Assembly: GCF_003573695.1 (NCBI RefSeq)
Contig: NC_039358.1
Coordinates: 233,133,560-233,197,559 of the forward strand
Length of the DNA: 64,000 bases
Source: Papaver somniferum
Lineage: Eukaryota > Streptophyta > Magnoliopsida > Ranunculales > Papaveraceae
Reading direction: 5' to 3'
In this document: one piece after another, positions 22,531 to 35,700 of the stretch
Layout of the letters: every line of letters starts with the position of its first letter
How positions within the stretch are numbered: the first letter of the stretch is position 1
The notes under the pieces: model-generated
What the model was told of the DNA's origin: nothing
What the model saw: only the letters and a program-made list of their open reading frames with translations
The model's database searches: none
Position numbers and translations under genes: made by a program

Positions 22531-24408
22531 ATGATTTTAAATGGAAGATTACTGCATCTTCATACGAGTGTCCTCCAAATTTGTTATCGTTTTAATCAGT
22601 CATTTCAGCAACATGATTATGAAATATTTGTGAGGAATTATTATGGTGCAGGCACTCAGATATCACAACTAGAGAGCTTTGTGAGGGATGAGTGCAAGTC
22701 AGGAAGGATTAAGAAGCTTGATGATGGTTTGAAATACTTTGATCAATTGATTTCTCAAAGGCCATTACCATCTAATGCTACATTCTGTCATGTATTGGGT
22801 TCATTATCCAAAATCAAATGTCACTCAGATGTCATTTTGTTGCATAAAAAGATGAGTTTGGTTGGGGTACAACCTGATATTTTTACATTCACTATTTTGA
22901 TAAATTGCTGCTGTAAATTAGGAAAAGTTGATCATGGGTTCTGTTTTCTTGGAGAGATTATTAAGAGAGGTTATCATCCTGATACTATCACTTTCTACAC
23001 TCATGAAAGGGTTGTGTCTACAAGGGAAGATTGATTATGCAATCAAAGTGTTCGACAGAATGACTAAGATGGGTATTCAACCTAATGCTATTACATGTAA
23101 TACTCTTATACATGGGCTGTGTATAACTGGTCAACTGGGTCGAGCTCTTCAGTTAAAAAACAACATGTCAAAATGGAATTAATTGCAGACCAGATGTTGT
23201 TTCATATAATGCCATTATAGATACTCTTGTAAAGGAGGTTTACTTGATCAAGCTATGGTTCTATCTCTGAAATGCTTCACGATTCCAATGTTGTACCCAA
23301 TGTAGTTGCTTACAATATTTTGATTAATGGGTTTGGAAATTCAGGCCGGCTAAAGGAGGCGAAGAGACTCTTTGACGAGATGGTTAGTAGAAGAATCTCC
23401 GCAGATGTAACGACTTATACTTCTTTGATTCACAGTCATTGTGTACACGGTCAACAGGAGGAAGCAAGAAGATATTTTGATGAAATGATGGATCGAGGGA
23501 TTTCACCCAATACAGTAACTTTTAGTGTCTTAATAGATTCACATTGTAAAGATGGGATGACGGAAGATGCTTGGGGGTTATTCAAATTGATGGAAAAGAT
23601 AAACATAAAACCGAATCTGATTACTTATAATTCAATGATGGATGGTCTGTGTTTAGTAGGTCGGTTGCCAGATGCGGTGAAACTATTTGACTCGATGGTG
23701 GATAAGGGTCTTGAACCGGATGATTTTAGTTGGAGTATATTAATCGACGGGTACTGCAAGAATCGTAAGTTGGATGGAGCTATGCAGCTATTTAAGAAAA
23801 TGAAACAAAATGGATTGAAACCCACAACAGTTACCTACACTATACTATTAAGAGGACTATACCAGGATGGAAGAATTAAGACTGCTCAGAAGTTTTTCAA
23901 TGAGATGCAATCTTTTGGTCTATCTCCAAATGAAGTTACTTACGGTACATTTTTGGATGGTCTCTGCAAGAATGGCAAAATTGTGGAGGCAATAGAATTG
24001 TTTGAATCAATGGAGGGTACTGGTATCTTACCTAATATAGAAATGCACAGTATTCTTATTCATGGATTTTGCCAGGCTGGCAAATTGGAAGACGCCAAGA
24101 AACTGTTTAATGAGATTCCAAAAAAGGGATTAGATCCTGATGTAGTAACGTATACCACCATGATAAATGGCTTATTTGACAACAGGATGTTCTTGGAGGC
24201 TAACGAATTAATCATCGAAATGGAAGAGAAGGGTTGTTCACCAAATGTTATAACATATAATACCATCATTAATGGTTTTCTTACAGCAAAGGAGACAGAC
24301 AAGGCCTTGCAATTCTTATCAGGATGCGTGAAAGAGAATTTGTACCGAGAGATTCTGTGTTCTTTGTTAACAAATACTCTCTCAGCAGATGAGCTAAAAA
24401 ATTTGTAG
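22531..24408 (+). pseudogene. RFL-type PPR gene copy 1, frameshifted (possibly by sequence error)
   Basis: Same gene as the intact copy at 29880, but with several small deletions relative to it: in the TFTTLMK codons near 22996, near 23180 (two bases), near 23231 and 23265 (single bases), near 24316 and near 24355. Each copy-2/copy-3 sequence agrees against copy 1 at these sites. As read, only pieces are open (22531-23034, 22928-23182, 23272-24408). Every lesion is a 1-3-base indel and substitutions are almost absent, so either a very young pseudogene or uncorrected consensus errors in a repeat would explain it. Family and role as for copy 2. Confidence 0.85.
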
Positions 24409-25300
24409 TTTCTTTTTTTCACGAAACCTCGTAGTTGTTGTGGTAGCATGGATCATCCTAATAATTATTAATGTATCTGGATGAATATATGGTTTCCTTT
24501 GGGGTATTTGCTTCTCCTTTCCGTTAAATTCAATCAGGTACTAATGTCTGAAAGTTGTAATGAAATTTCTCCAGTGGCAGTCCAAGCCGCTGCAGCGGTT
24601 AGAAATGCAGGTTTATCAGAACGGGGATTCCTTTTAAATGGCTTTGTGGGGACAATCTTGATAGGTACAAATAGGCTTTTTCATTTACATTTGTTTTTTG
24701 TAAGGTGATCGTGGTTTTATGTATTTCAGCTGAGGCTATACGTGTTATCTCATGAGTCTGCGATGTCCCTAACTGTAGTCATTGTACTCAGGTTTATGGT
24801 GTACTGTTTTATCGTTGGATCTCAGTCACGCACAAAGCGCAGAGATTTAGTGGCATGCTTCAATGACTCTATCGCAGGCGAATCTTAGGTCTGTATTAGA
24901 CTACATTGATATTCTGACAAGACAACCTTCTGTATGTCAGTCACTTATCCTTTTCAAATACCAATGCTGTAGGTCCAAACTTAGGAACTGGAATCTTGAT
25001 TCTGAGTTGCGCTGTATGATTTCTTCAGTAAAAAAGGAGAATGCGTGGTGAGATAATGGAAGCTAGTAAGAAAAAAAAATAGCCTGACTGGTGTGATTTG
25101 GAAAAGTTTGAAGTCTAGATTAGGAAATTCTAAGTTAAATATATTCCGGAGCCGAGGATGGCTTTAATTTAAGGTCTTGGTATTCTAATACCCTGATTCG
25201 GCAGGTTGGGTTCGTCGAATGGAATATATGTAATGGTTTGTACTCTCCAAACACAGAGGCCTGATGCGTACACTTGAATGAGTAGTGAACAAAATTTATC

Positions 25301-25356
25301 AGCCAAGCATGCTCTGTTGGGAGTAGCCACATGATGGGTGACCTCTCGGGAAGTTG
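25301..25356 (+). ncRNA. 5S-rRNA-derived fragment, unit 1 (not a functional gene)
   Basis: The segment AAGCATGCTCTGTTGGGAG...ATGGGTGACCTCTCGGGAAG resembles the 3' half of plant 5S rRNA, including the internal control region and the conserved GATGGGTGACC element. The 5' half is missing. Such 5S pieces occur in Cassandra-type TRIM retrotransposons and SINE3 elements. Which of these it came from is not clear. Confidence 0.5.
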
Positions 25357-28300
25357 TTGTTGGATGACCACAGTAGTGCCGTTAAAATCCCTTATTTCAT
25401 CAGTCTCTCGTCCTAATTTCTTCAACCCTCACAGTCAACAGCAACATAATCTATACTCTATGTGTTTGTTCTTGACTCACTTATCAGAGATAGTGAAGAA
25501 GAAGAAGCTAACAAGATTCAGAGATGGTGATTAAGAAGCAGAGACTCGATGTTCATCAGAGAAAAATAAAATAAAATAATGAGTGATAATACTCGATTGA
25601 TATGGATTCGTATGATAGAGATAGTCTAAATAAGACTAGCATAGATGGTTAGGATCAAATTACAAGTTTTATATCCACGGTTATTAATCTGTACTAAATG
25701 CGAATAGGTGTAGAGCCGGTCCATGTACCCACTCTACCTGTTCTAACTTTTATTTTCGTTCCCTGTACCCCACCAATCGGTTACAGTCCGGTTTCCAGTC
25801 CGTTTCTCGGTTCCAAGCCGTTTTTGGGCACCTGCTGGTTCCCGTGCATCCCTAGACATAAAGGCAAACCCTCGACTTAAAAAAATGAAACCAAATACAT
25901 ATTGAAGCGTAGTTAAAAAGTTTCCACTTCTTTATTCTAGCAGTTGTCGGGAAAGAGGGACCGAGAATTCTAGATTCTTCGTAGTGCCTATTGGTAAGTG
26001 ATACGGGAATAGAGGAAAGGGAGCGACATCAATAGTATCTCTTTTCCCGCAGAAAGATGGGAAGTTAGACCCATTACTCTCTTTACTCAAGTTGCTCACC
26101 GACACATCCTCGGGTTATGGAATGTAATCCACCCATCATCTGTCTCTTGGCTTTTCTTCTTCGTCTTCTTCGCTATTCTTCCTCCTTATTTATGCTCGTC
26201 GGGAACATAATGAACATGACTATGAGACTAATCTTGTTGGCCTTCTACCACTTTGCCTAAGCTAAGATTGGAAGAGGAAATAAGAATAAAGTTAGAAGTT
26301 GCACTGTAGGAAGGAAGGTTGTCATAAGCACCTAGGTGCACATACATAGTGTTTATGCTTTTGGGTCTTTTCTCTATCTTTTATGCCTAAGCTATACATT
26401 TCTTAAATCATATTAATCACGAATGCAATGTGAAGATGACAGTTATACAGACCCAGAAAAACTAAAACCCTAACGAAATTAGAAAAAGCTAGATCTGATC
26501 AGATCGATTAAATCAAAGGACATCTCACGATTCTCGTCCAAAACCCCTAAAACAAACAACTTTAACAAAAATATATGCTTATTTATTTTTATAAAACCAC
26601 ATGAACATCTATTAAATTCTACAACAAATCAAATAAAATAAAATAAAAGTATTGGAGAAGTATACCGTAACATGCTTGATAAATCCAATTGAAATTGACA
26701 GTTTCTCTTCATGTTAAGATGAAATCCTAACAAAGAAAAACAAGAACGATTGATTAAAACCCTAACATTTAAGTTGTAAAAAAGTGGAAGAGAAGAAATC
26801 AAATTAATCGATTGCAAATCTGAAAATCAAAACATCATGGAGACCGATCGATGGCGTCAAGTTTCATGGTGGAGAGATAAGTTTCAGCTTTTTTCTCGAG
26901 GAAAAATGGCTGAATGAAAAAAAGAGAGAAGAAAAAACGAGTATGCAGGATTATATGAGGTCAATAATAGCAAGGAGAAAAATCCATCCCAGCCGTAAAT
27001 AGAAATAACATGACTCCATCTACATGCCACCTGCCATACTAAGCTAGATCTGGCCATAGAAAGCACAACAGATATAAAGGTGTGGGTGGTTCAACTAGGA
27101 ATAAAAAAGTAAAACAATTTATTCAACGACCAACATTAACACTCCAATTTTGGTCCGCGTTTTTATTAATATGGGACCGTCTTCACCGGTCCACGATCGA
27201 TTCATTGTCGTAAAAACCCCATTTTCCACTAGTGCTGGTATTTGAATACATGACATGGTTTTAGGAACCCCCGACCATAGCAACAACGACTCATCAACCA
27301 GCACATGCTGCACCACCACACCAATTTGGAGCTGCGAGAATGTAATCTTCTCTTAAGGCCCGAGTTTATCCACCACCTCGACCACCCAGATCTACTGAAA
27401 GGAAGAAAGCTGTTGAGACTCGCAGGATTAGAAGTGGATAGTGTTTTCAATATCACCAGCAACAATCAATGACTAGATGGTATTGGTGATTGAGAATTTT
27501 CATCAAGATGAACAGAAACTGACAGTTTTTAACTATTTTCTTTACTTGAATTTGAGGTAACACTTTTTTTTGGTAGTATCTGTAAGGGTTTCCAAATGAT
27601 TTTGTTTTCAGCACATTTCTTTTCCTTATCCTTGTTTGGTTTCTGTTGACTGAATGTGGTGGTACTCCAAACACCCAAAAAGTAATGATTACATAGAGAT
27701 CCCGGTTGTTATTTTGATTTTTTTTTTCTTGTTCTATTTTGTATGGAAAAATTCTATTTTCTAGTTATACATTACTATATGTAGTTGGAAAACCTTCATA
27801 TGATATCTCTCTGGATGTACTATAAGTTCGATGTGCATTTTAAATAACTTGCCGAATTATGTTTCCCGTGTACACATGTTCAATATAGAATGTGAAACCT
27901 TTACAATTGTCGTCATAATTTCTTTTACCATTGATCCTACCGCCCCTTTATGTAACAAACATTGGAATGCATTAATAAATTAAATCGATTTGCCTACGTA
28001 CAACTAATTCGTAGTATGTATCTTACCTTAATATTTTTGACACAAAACGTTCAATTAACACGGTTCGACATTCAACAAGTCTGTTGACTGCGAACAATTG
28101 CCTCGGAAAATAAAAATTGTCAGGCCTGAGATTTCTCCTCTAATACATAATATCAAAATTTTGGACGTGTAATGGTCGGACATATTTTTTTCTTCTGCTG
28201 TTTGTCGTGTTCTTCAGCTTCTGTTTGTGTTTTTTTTTTGGAAAATAACATGATCAAACTTATTTTTATGACTCAACCAATATTGTTGTATTATTTCATA

Positions 28301-28608
28301 ATAGATGATAATTAGAACTTGTTGAGCTACTCATAACTCATAACGTTTTATATGAAGTAACTATCTCACCACTATTGGTTTGAGAGAACTCAGATAAAAA
28401 TTTAGGTGACTCCAATTAAACAAGAACGGAAAATTTTCGTTCTTCGAATCAGATTTGTTATTATAGCGCAGATAGTTAAAGTAGCGCGAACGGTAAGAGT
28501 TGTTGACTACTGAGGGGTAAAAAGTATATCGTTAAGGGACACTGGCGACATACCCTATTTGTCGCACAGTGAATTTGTGCTACATCGATTTTTGTAGGGG
28601 AAAAATAC

Positions 28609-28765
28609 GGTTTAGTCCAAAATCCCATCCAAATATACTAGTTAATCCACACCCATTCAACTAGGTACAATTTAGTCCAAAATTATTTTAAATATGAAAA
28701 GTACACATATAACCTTCCTAATTTACAATTTAGTCCAAACATTACAGTTTAGTCCAAAATGACTC
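28609..28765. repeat. Cluster of TTTAGTCCAAA words, unit 1
   Basis: TTTAGTCCAAA occurs four times within about 150 bp (near 28612, 28672, 28728 and 28751) and is present in the same form in unit 2 near 35998-36140. Nature unknown; possibly the subterminal region of a small DNA transposon. Confidence 0.5.
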
Positions 28766-28849
28766 ACAATGATGTACTTTTGGGTATCATCACTTTCACG
28801 GTTTCACTAGTACTTTTGGGTAAAAAGAGCAAGTGATCAGAGCAAAGAA

Positions 28850-29165
28850 AGAACAAACCTTGCCTTGACGAATATCTTCAATTGCATCACCTACATAAGC
28901 GACTTTACCCGTTGGTGTATCCCAATCAGGCTCATCCTTGTGCATACATTAATCATCAGTTGTAGGAAGCATATCCGCTGCCAGTGTCTCAAATGCACCT
29001 GATAATTTAGCATGTTCAACCCCAGAAACAACTGCAGCTCCAACTCTGCTGCCACCTTCGCATGAATTACTTGGTCTAATCATTGGAAAAGTCGATGTGT
29101 TTGCATTTGTTCCTAATGAGTTATTACATCTTAGCCCACTGAACCAGTTATAATATTTCTTCCAT
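28850..29165 (-). pseudogene. Exon-like gene fragment of unknown identity, unit 1
   Basis: The minus strand reads RPSNSCEGGSRVGAAVVSGV, EHAKLSGAFETLAADMLPTT, then a stop, then DEPDWDTPTGKVAYVGDAIE up to a possible splice donor near 28860. Codon use and composition look like real coding sequence, but I do not recognise the family and no start or further exons follow. The same fragment is in unit 2 (about 36240-36560). Likely a captured or decayed exon pair. Confidence 0.4.
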
Positions 29166-29879
29166 CTTCATAACAAATAAAGTAATCATATTAATCCTCG
29201 GAACAAACACATTCAAAGAAACCCAAACATATTTTAACAATTTCACAATATAAAGGAACCTTCATAATACTAGTTGCAAGCTCTTATATAACTAGGCACT
29301 CATTTATTTCACAAGGATAGGCATATTTGTTATTTAGAGTTTACTAAAAATGATAGGTATGTTTATTTTGAGTTTGGTCAAAGAAAAATAAAATATGCTT
29401 ATTTCTAGGATGAGAATGACAGTGAAATCCACCATCTCAGTTCCTACAAAAGGCTTGATTCTAGGATGAAATGACAGTTAAATCCACCTACACTCATCTT
29501 GTTACAGGTGCACCAATCTGTACACTTGTATTAGACGTGCACCAATTTGTACACTTGTATTTGGGGTTAGTTTATCAAGTAAAAACTCCCCTTCTATGCC
29601 TCGCAACCTTTTGCTTGCTGACAACATATTTTCAGCAGAAGTTTAAACTAAAGTCACAAATATTCATGTACATAGCTAACAAAAAAATAAATAAATCTGA
29701 CCTCTAAGAATTCACTACCATCGAGAGCCATTGCACGATGAAAGCCACGCCACAAGAGTCCACTACAAGGGTCAAAATGTGTGTTAATTTTATTGCTTCA
29801 AGAACTTGAATAAAAAGGACCCCTCCCTCAGTTTACTCAGTTTGTACAGTTTCTCTCTCTCTCAAACAAAATCATAAAA

Positions 29880-31766
29880 ATGATTTTAAATGGAAGATTA
29901 CTGCATCTTCATACGAGTGTCCTCCAAATTTGTTATCGTTTTAATCAGTCATTTCAGCAACATGATTATGAAATATTTGTGAGGAATTATTATGGTGCAG
30001 GCACTCAGATATCACAACTAGAGAGCTTTGTGAGGGATGAGTGCAAGTCAGGAAGGATTAAGAAGCTTGATGATGGTTTGAAATACTTTGATCAATTGAT
30101 TTCTCAAAGGCCATTACCATCTAATGCTACATTCTGTCATGTATTGGGTTCATTATCCAAAATCAAATGTCACTCAGATGTCATTTTGTTGCATAAAAAG
30201 ATGAGTTTGGTTGGGGTACAACCTGATATTTTTACATTCACTATTTTGATAAATTGCTGCTGTAAATTAGGAAAAGTTGATCATGGGTTCTGTTTTCTTG
30301 GAGAGATTATTAAGAGAGGTTATCATCCTGATACTATCACTTTCACTACACTCATGAAAGGGTTGTGTCTACAAGGGAAGATTGATTATGCAATCAAAGT
30401 GTTCGACAGAATGACTAAGATGGGTATTCAACCTAATGCTATTACATGTAATACTCTTATACATGGGCTGTGTATAACTGGTCAACTGGGTCGAGCTCTT
30501 CAGTTAAAAAACAACATGTCAAAATGGAATATTAATTGCAGACCAGATGTTGTTTCATATAATGCCATTATAGATACTCTTTGTAAAGGAGGTTTACTTG
30601 ATCAAGCTATGGTTCTATTCTCTGAAATGCTTCACGATTCCAATGTTGTACCCAATGTAGTTGCTTACAATATTTTGATTAATGGGTTTGGAAATTCAGG
30701 CCGGCTAAAGGAGGCGAAGAGACTCTTTGACGAGATGGTTAGTAGAAGAATCTCCGCAGATGTAACGACTTATACTTCTTTGATTCACAGTCATTGTGTA
30801 CACGGTCAACAGGAGGAAGCAAGAAGATATTTTGATGAAATGATGGATCGAGGGATTTCACCCAATACAGTAACTTTTAGTGTCTTAATAGATTCACATT
30901 GTAAAGATGGGATGACGGAAGATGCTTGGGGGTTATTCAAATTGATGGAAAAGATAAACATAAAACCGAATCTGATTACTTATAATTCAATGATGGATGG
31001 TCTGTGTTTAGTAGGTCGGTTGCCAGATGCGGTGAAACTATTTGACTCGATGGTGGATAAGGGTCTTGAACCGGATGATTTTAGTTGGAGTATATTAATC
31101 GACGGGTACTGCAAGAATCGTAAGTTGGATGGAGCTATGCAGCTATTTAAGAAAATGAAACAAAATGGATTGAAACCCACAACAGTTACCTACACTATAC
31201 TATTAAGAGGACTATACCAGGATGGAAGAATTAAGACTGCTCAGAAGTTTTTCAATGAGATGCAATCTTTTGGTCTATCTCCAAATGAAGTTACTTACGG
31301 TACATTTTTGGATGGTCTCTGCAAGAATGGCAAAATTGTGGAGGCAATAGAATTGTTTGAATCAATGGAGGGTACTGGTATCTTACCTAATATAGAAATG
31401 CACAGTATTCTTATTCATGGATTTTGCCAGGCTGGCAAATTGGAAGACGCCAAGAAACTGTTTAATGAGATTCCAAAAAAGGGATTAGATCCTGATGTAG
31501 TAACGTATACCACCATGATAAATGGCTTATTTGACAACAGGATGTTCTTGGAGGCTAACGAATTAATCATCGAAATGGAAGAGAAGGGTTGTTCACCAAA
31601 TGTTATAACATATAATACCATCATTAATGGTTTTCTTACAGCAAAGGAGACAGACAAGGCCTTGCAATTTCTTATCAGGATGCGTGAAAGAGAATTTGTA
31701 CCGAGAGATTCTGTTGTTTCTTTGTTAACAAATACTCTCTCAGCAGATGAGCTAAAAAATTTGTAG
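29880..31766 (+). CDS. RFL-type (restorer-of-fertility-like) P-class PPR protein, copy 2, intact
   Basis: 628 aa in one exon. An N-terminal stretch (MILNGRLLHLHTSVLQICYR) with Arg/His and no acidic residue suggests import into mitochondria. About 15 tandem 35-residue PPR motifs run from residue about 80 to 610, with typical signatures such as VVAYNILINGFGNSGRLKEA and TVTFSVLIDSHCKDGMTEDA. The pattern matches the RFL clade, which includes restorers of cytoplasmic male sterility and organelle RNA-processing factors. P-class PPR proteins bind one RNA base per repeat. It lies in a tandem cluster with copies 1 and 3 and a fourth broken copy, as RFL genes usually do. The actual RNA target is unknown. 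Confidence 0.92.
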   Translation: MILNGRLLHLHTSVLQICYRFNQSFQQHDYEIFVRNYYGAGTQISQLESFVRDECKSGRIKKLDDGLKYFDQLISQRPLPSNATFCHVLGSLSKIKCHSDVILLHKKMSLVGVQPDIFTFTILINCCCKLGKVDHGFCFLGEIIKRGYHPDTITFTTLMKGLCLQGKIDYAIKVFDRMTKMGIQPNAITCNTLIHGLCITGQLGRALQLKNNMSKWNINCRPDVVSYNAIIDTLCKGGLLDQAMVLFSEMLHDSNVVPNVVAYNILINGFGNSGRLKEAKRLFDEMVSRRISADVTTYTSLIHSHCVHGQQEEARRYFDEMMDRGISPNTVTFSVLIDSHCKDGMTEDAWGLFKLMEKINIKPNLITYNSMMDGLCLVGRLPDAVKLFDSMVDKGLEPDDFSWSILIDGYCKNRKLDGAMQLFKKMKQNGLKPTTVTYTILLRGLYQDGRIKTAQKFFNEMQSFGLSPNEVTYGTFLDGLCKNGKIVEAIELFESMEGTGILPNIEMHSILIHGFCQAGKLEDAKKLFNEIPKKGLDPDVVTYTTMINGLFDNRMFLEANELIIEMEEKGCSPNVITYNTIINGFLTAKETDKALQFLIRMREREFVPRDSVVSLLTNTLSADELKNL

Positions 31767-32665
31767 TTTCTTTTTTTCACGAAACCTCGTAGTTGTTGTG
31801 GTAGCATGGATCATCCTAATAATTATTAATGTATCTGGATGAATATATGGTTTCCTTTGGGGTATTTGCTTCTCCTTTCCGTTAAATTCAATCAGGTACT
31901 AATGTCTGAAAGTTGTAATGAAATTTCTCCAGTGGCAGTCCAAGCCGCTGCAGCGGTTAGAAATGCAGGTTTATCAGAACGGGGATTCCTTTTAAATGGC
32001 TTTGTGGGGACAATCTTGATAAGGTACACAAATAGGCTTTTTCATTTACATTTTGTTTTTTGTAAGGTGATCGTGGTTTTATGTATTTCAGCTGAGGCTA
32101 TACGTGTTATCTCATGAGTCTGCGATGTCCCTAACTGTAGTCATTGTACTCAGGTTTATGGTGTACTGTTTTATCTGTTGGATCTCAGTCACGCACAAAG
32201 CGCAGAGATTTAGTGGCATGCTTCAATGACTCTATCGCAGGCGAATCTTAGGTCTGTATTAGACTACATTGATATTCTGACAAGACAACCTTCTGTATGT
32301 CAGTCACTTATCCTTTTCAAATACCAATGCTGTAGGTCCAAACTTAGGAACTGGAATCTTGATTCTGAGTTGCGCTGTATGATTTCTTCAGTAAAAAAGG
32401 AGAATGCGTGTGTGAGATAATGGAAGCTAGTAAGAAAAAAAAAATAGCCTGACTGGTGTGATTTGGAAAAGTTTGAAGTCTAGATTAGGAAATTCTAAGT
32501 TAAATATATTCCGGAGCCGAGGATGGCTTTAATTTAAGGTCTTGGTATTCTAATACCCTGATTCGGCAGGTTGGGTTCGTCGAATGGAATATATGTAATG
32601 GTTTGTACTCTCCAAACACAGAGGCCTGATGCGTACACTTGAATGAGTAGTGAACAAAATTTATC

Positions 32666-32721
32666 AGCCAAGCATGCTCTGTTGGGAGTAGCCACATGAT
32701 GGGTGACCTCTCGGGAAGTTG
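32666..32721 (+). ncRNA. 5S-rRNA-derived fragment, unit 2 (not a functional gene)
   Basis: Copy of the 25301-25356 segment, carried along by the tandem duplication. Confidence 0.5.
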
Positions 32722-35700
32722 TTGTTGGATGACCACAGTAGTGCCGTTAAAATCCCTTATTTCATCAGTCTCTCGTCCTAATTTCTTCAACCCTCACAGT
32801 CAACAGCAACATAATCTATACTCTATGTGTTTGTTCTTGACTCACTTATCAGAGATAGTGAAGAAGAAGAAGCTAACAAGATTCAGAGATGGTGATTAAG
32901 AAGCAGAGACTCGATGTTCATCAGAGAAAAATAAAATAAAATAATGAGTGATAATACTCGATTGATATGGATCGTATGATAGAGATAGTCTAAATAAGAC
33001 CTAGCATAGATGGTTAGGATCAAATTACAAGTTTTATATCCACGGTTATTAATCTGTACTAAATGCGAATAGGTGTAGAGCCGGTCCATGTACCCACTCT
33101 CTACCTGTTCTAACTTTTATTTTCGTTCCCTGTACCCCACCAATCGGTTACAGTCCGGTTCCAGTCCGAGTTTCTCGGTTCCAAGCCAGTTTTTGGGCAC
33201 CTGCTGGTTCCCGTGCATCCCTAGACATAAAGGCAAACCCTCGACTTAAAAAAATGAAACCAAATACATATTGAAGCGTAGTTAAAAAGTTTCCACTTCT
33301 TTATTCTAGCAGTTGTCGGGAAAAGAGGGACCGAGAATTCTAGATTCTTCGTAGTGCCTATTGGTAAGTGATACGGGGAATAGAGGAAAGGGAGCGACAT
33401 CAATAGTATCTCTTTTCCCGCAGAAAGATGGGAAGTTAGACCCATTACTCTCTTTACTCAAGTTGCTCACCGACACATCCTCGGGTTATGGAATGTAATC
33501 CACCCATCATCTGTCTCTTGGCTTTTCTTCTTCGTCTTCTTCGCTATTCTTCCTCCTTATTTATGCTCGTCGGGAACATAATGAACATGACTATGATACT
33601 AATCTTGTTGGCCTTCTACCACTTTGCCTAAGCTAAGATTGGAAGAGGAAATAAGAATAAAGTTAGAAGGTTGCACTGTAGGAAGGAAGGTTGTCATAAG
33701 CACCTAGGTGCACATACATAGTGTTTATGCTTTTTGGGTCTTTTTTCTCTATCTTTTATGCCTAAGCTATACATTTCTTAAATATCATATTAATCACGAA
33801 TGCAATGTGAAGATGACAGTTATTACAGACCCAGAAAAACTAAAACCCTAACGAAATTAGAAAAAGCTAGATCTGATCAGATCGATTAAATCAAAGGACA
33901 TCTCACGATTCTCGTCCAAAACCCCTAAAACAAACAACTTTAACAAAAATATATGCTTATTTATTTTTATAAAACCACATGAACATCTATTAAATTCTAC
34001 AACAAATCAAAATAAAATAAAATAAAAGTATTGGAGAAGTATACCGTAACATGCTTGATAAATCCAATTGAAATTGACAGTTTCTCTTCATGTTAAGATG
34101 AAATCCTAACAAAGAAAAACAAGAACGATTGATTAAAACCCTAACATTTAAGTTGTAAAAAAGTGGAAGAGAAGAAATCAAATTAATCGATTGCAAATCT
34201 GAAAATCAAAACATCATGGAGACCGATCGATGGCGTCAAGTTTCATGGTGGAGAGATAAGTTTCAGCTTTTTTCTCGAGGAAAAATGGCTGAATGAAAAA
34301 AAAGAGAGAGAAGAAAAAACGAGTATGCAGGATTATATGAGGTCAATAATAGCAAGGAGAAAAATCCATCCCAGCCGTAAATAGAAATAACATGACTCCA
34401 TCTACATGCCACCTGCCATACTAAGCTAGATCTGGCCATAGAAAGCACAACAGATATAAAGGTGTGGGTGGTTCAACTAGGAATAAAAAAGTAGTAAAAC
34501 AATTTATTCAACGACCAACATTAACACTCCAAGTTTTGGTCCGCGTTTTTATTAAATATGGGACCGTCTTCACCGGTCCACGATCGATTCATTGTCGTAA
34601 AAACCCCATTTTCCACTAGTGCTGGTATTGTGAATACATGACATGGTTTTAGGAACCCCCGACCAATAGCAACAACGACTCATCAACCAGCACATGCTGC
34701 ACCACCACACCAATTTGGAGCTGCGAGAATGTAATCTTCTCTTAAGGCCCGAGTTTATCCACCACCTCGACCACCCAGATCTACTGAAAGGAAGAAAGCT
34801 GTTGAGACTCGCAGGATTAGAAGTGGATAGTGTTTTCAATATCACCAGCAACAATCAATGACTAGATGGTATTGGTGATTGAGAATTTTCATCAAGATGA
34901 ACAGAAACTGACAGTTTTTAACTATTTTCTTTATACTTGAAATTTGAGGTAACACTTTTTTTTGGTAGTATCTGTAAGAGGGTTTCTCAAATGATTTTGT
35001 TTTCAGCACATTTCTTTTCCTTATCCTTGTTTGGTTTCTGTTGACTGAATGTGGTGGTACTCCAAACACCCAAAAAAGTAATGATTACATAGAGATCCCG
35101 GTTGTTATTTTGATTTTTTTTTTCTTGTTCTATTTTGTATGGAAAAATTCTATTTTCTAGTTATACATTACTATATGTAGTTGGAAAACCTTCATATGAT
35201 ATCTCTCTGGATGTACTATAAGTTCGATGTGCATTTTAAATAACTTGCCGAATTATGTTTCCCGTGTACACATGTTCAATATAGAATGTGAAACCTTTAC
35301 AATTGTCGTCATAATTTCTTTTACCATTGATCCTACCGCCCCTTTATGTAACAAACATTGGAATGCATTAATAAATTAAATCGATTTGCCTACGTACAAC
35401 TAATTCGTAGTATGTATCTTACCTTAATATTTTTGACACAAAACGTTCAATTAACACGGTTCGACATTCAACAAGTCTGTTGACTGCGAACAATTGCCTC
35501 GGAAATAAAAATTGTCAGGCCTGAGATTTCTCCTCTAATACATAATATCAAAATTTTGGACGTGTAATGGTCGGACATATTTTTTTTTCTGCTGTTTGTC
35601 GTGTTCTTCAGCTTCTGTTTGTGTTTTTTTGGAAAATAACATGTCAAACTTATTTTTATGACTCAACCAATATGTTGTATTATTTCATAATAGATGAATT

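Larger units (their letters stand above)
22486..29835. repeat. Tandem unit 1 (about 7.35 kb), begins with PPR copy 1
   Basis: From CCCTCAGTTTGTACAG onward the sequence is nearly identical to 29836-37215. The distance from ATG to ATG is 7349 bp (22531 to 29880). It contains PPR copy 1, a 3' flank, a 5S-rRNA-like stretch (25301), a short segment near 25706-25857 whose inward end reads TAGGGATGCACGGG on the minus strand as in hAT-type termini, and the TTTAGTCCAAA repeats near 28610-28765. Upstream flank is unique to this copy. Confidence 0.9.

Noticed and set aside
24060..24449. Minus-strand 129-codon frame (and its copy at 31415-31807)
   Set aside because: It is antisense to the PPR coding region and trailer, with no family likeness.
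25301..25356. A functional 5S rRNA gene
   Set aside because: Only the 3' half is recognisable, and it is carried as a single copy per tandem unit.
25135..25425. Minus-strand 96-codon frame repeated in both tandem units (also 32500-32790)
   Set aside because: It overlaps the 5S-like segment and is conserved only because of the recent duplication; no domain is seen.
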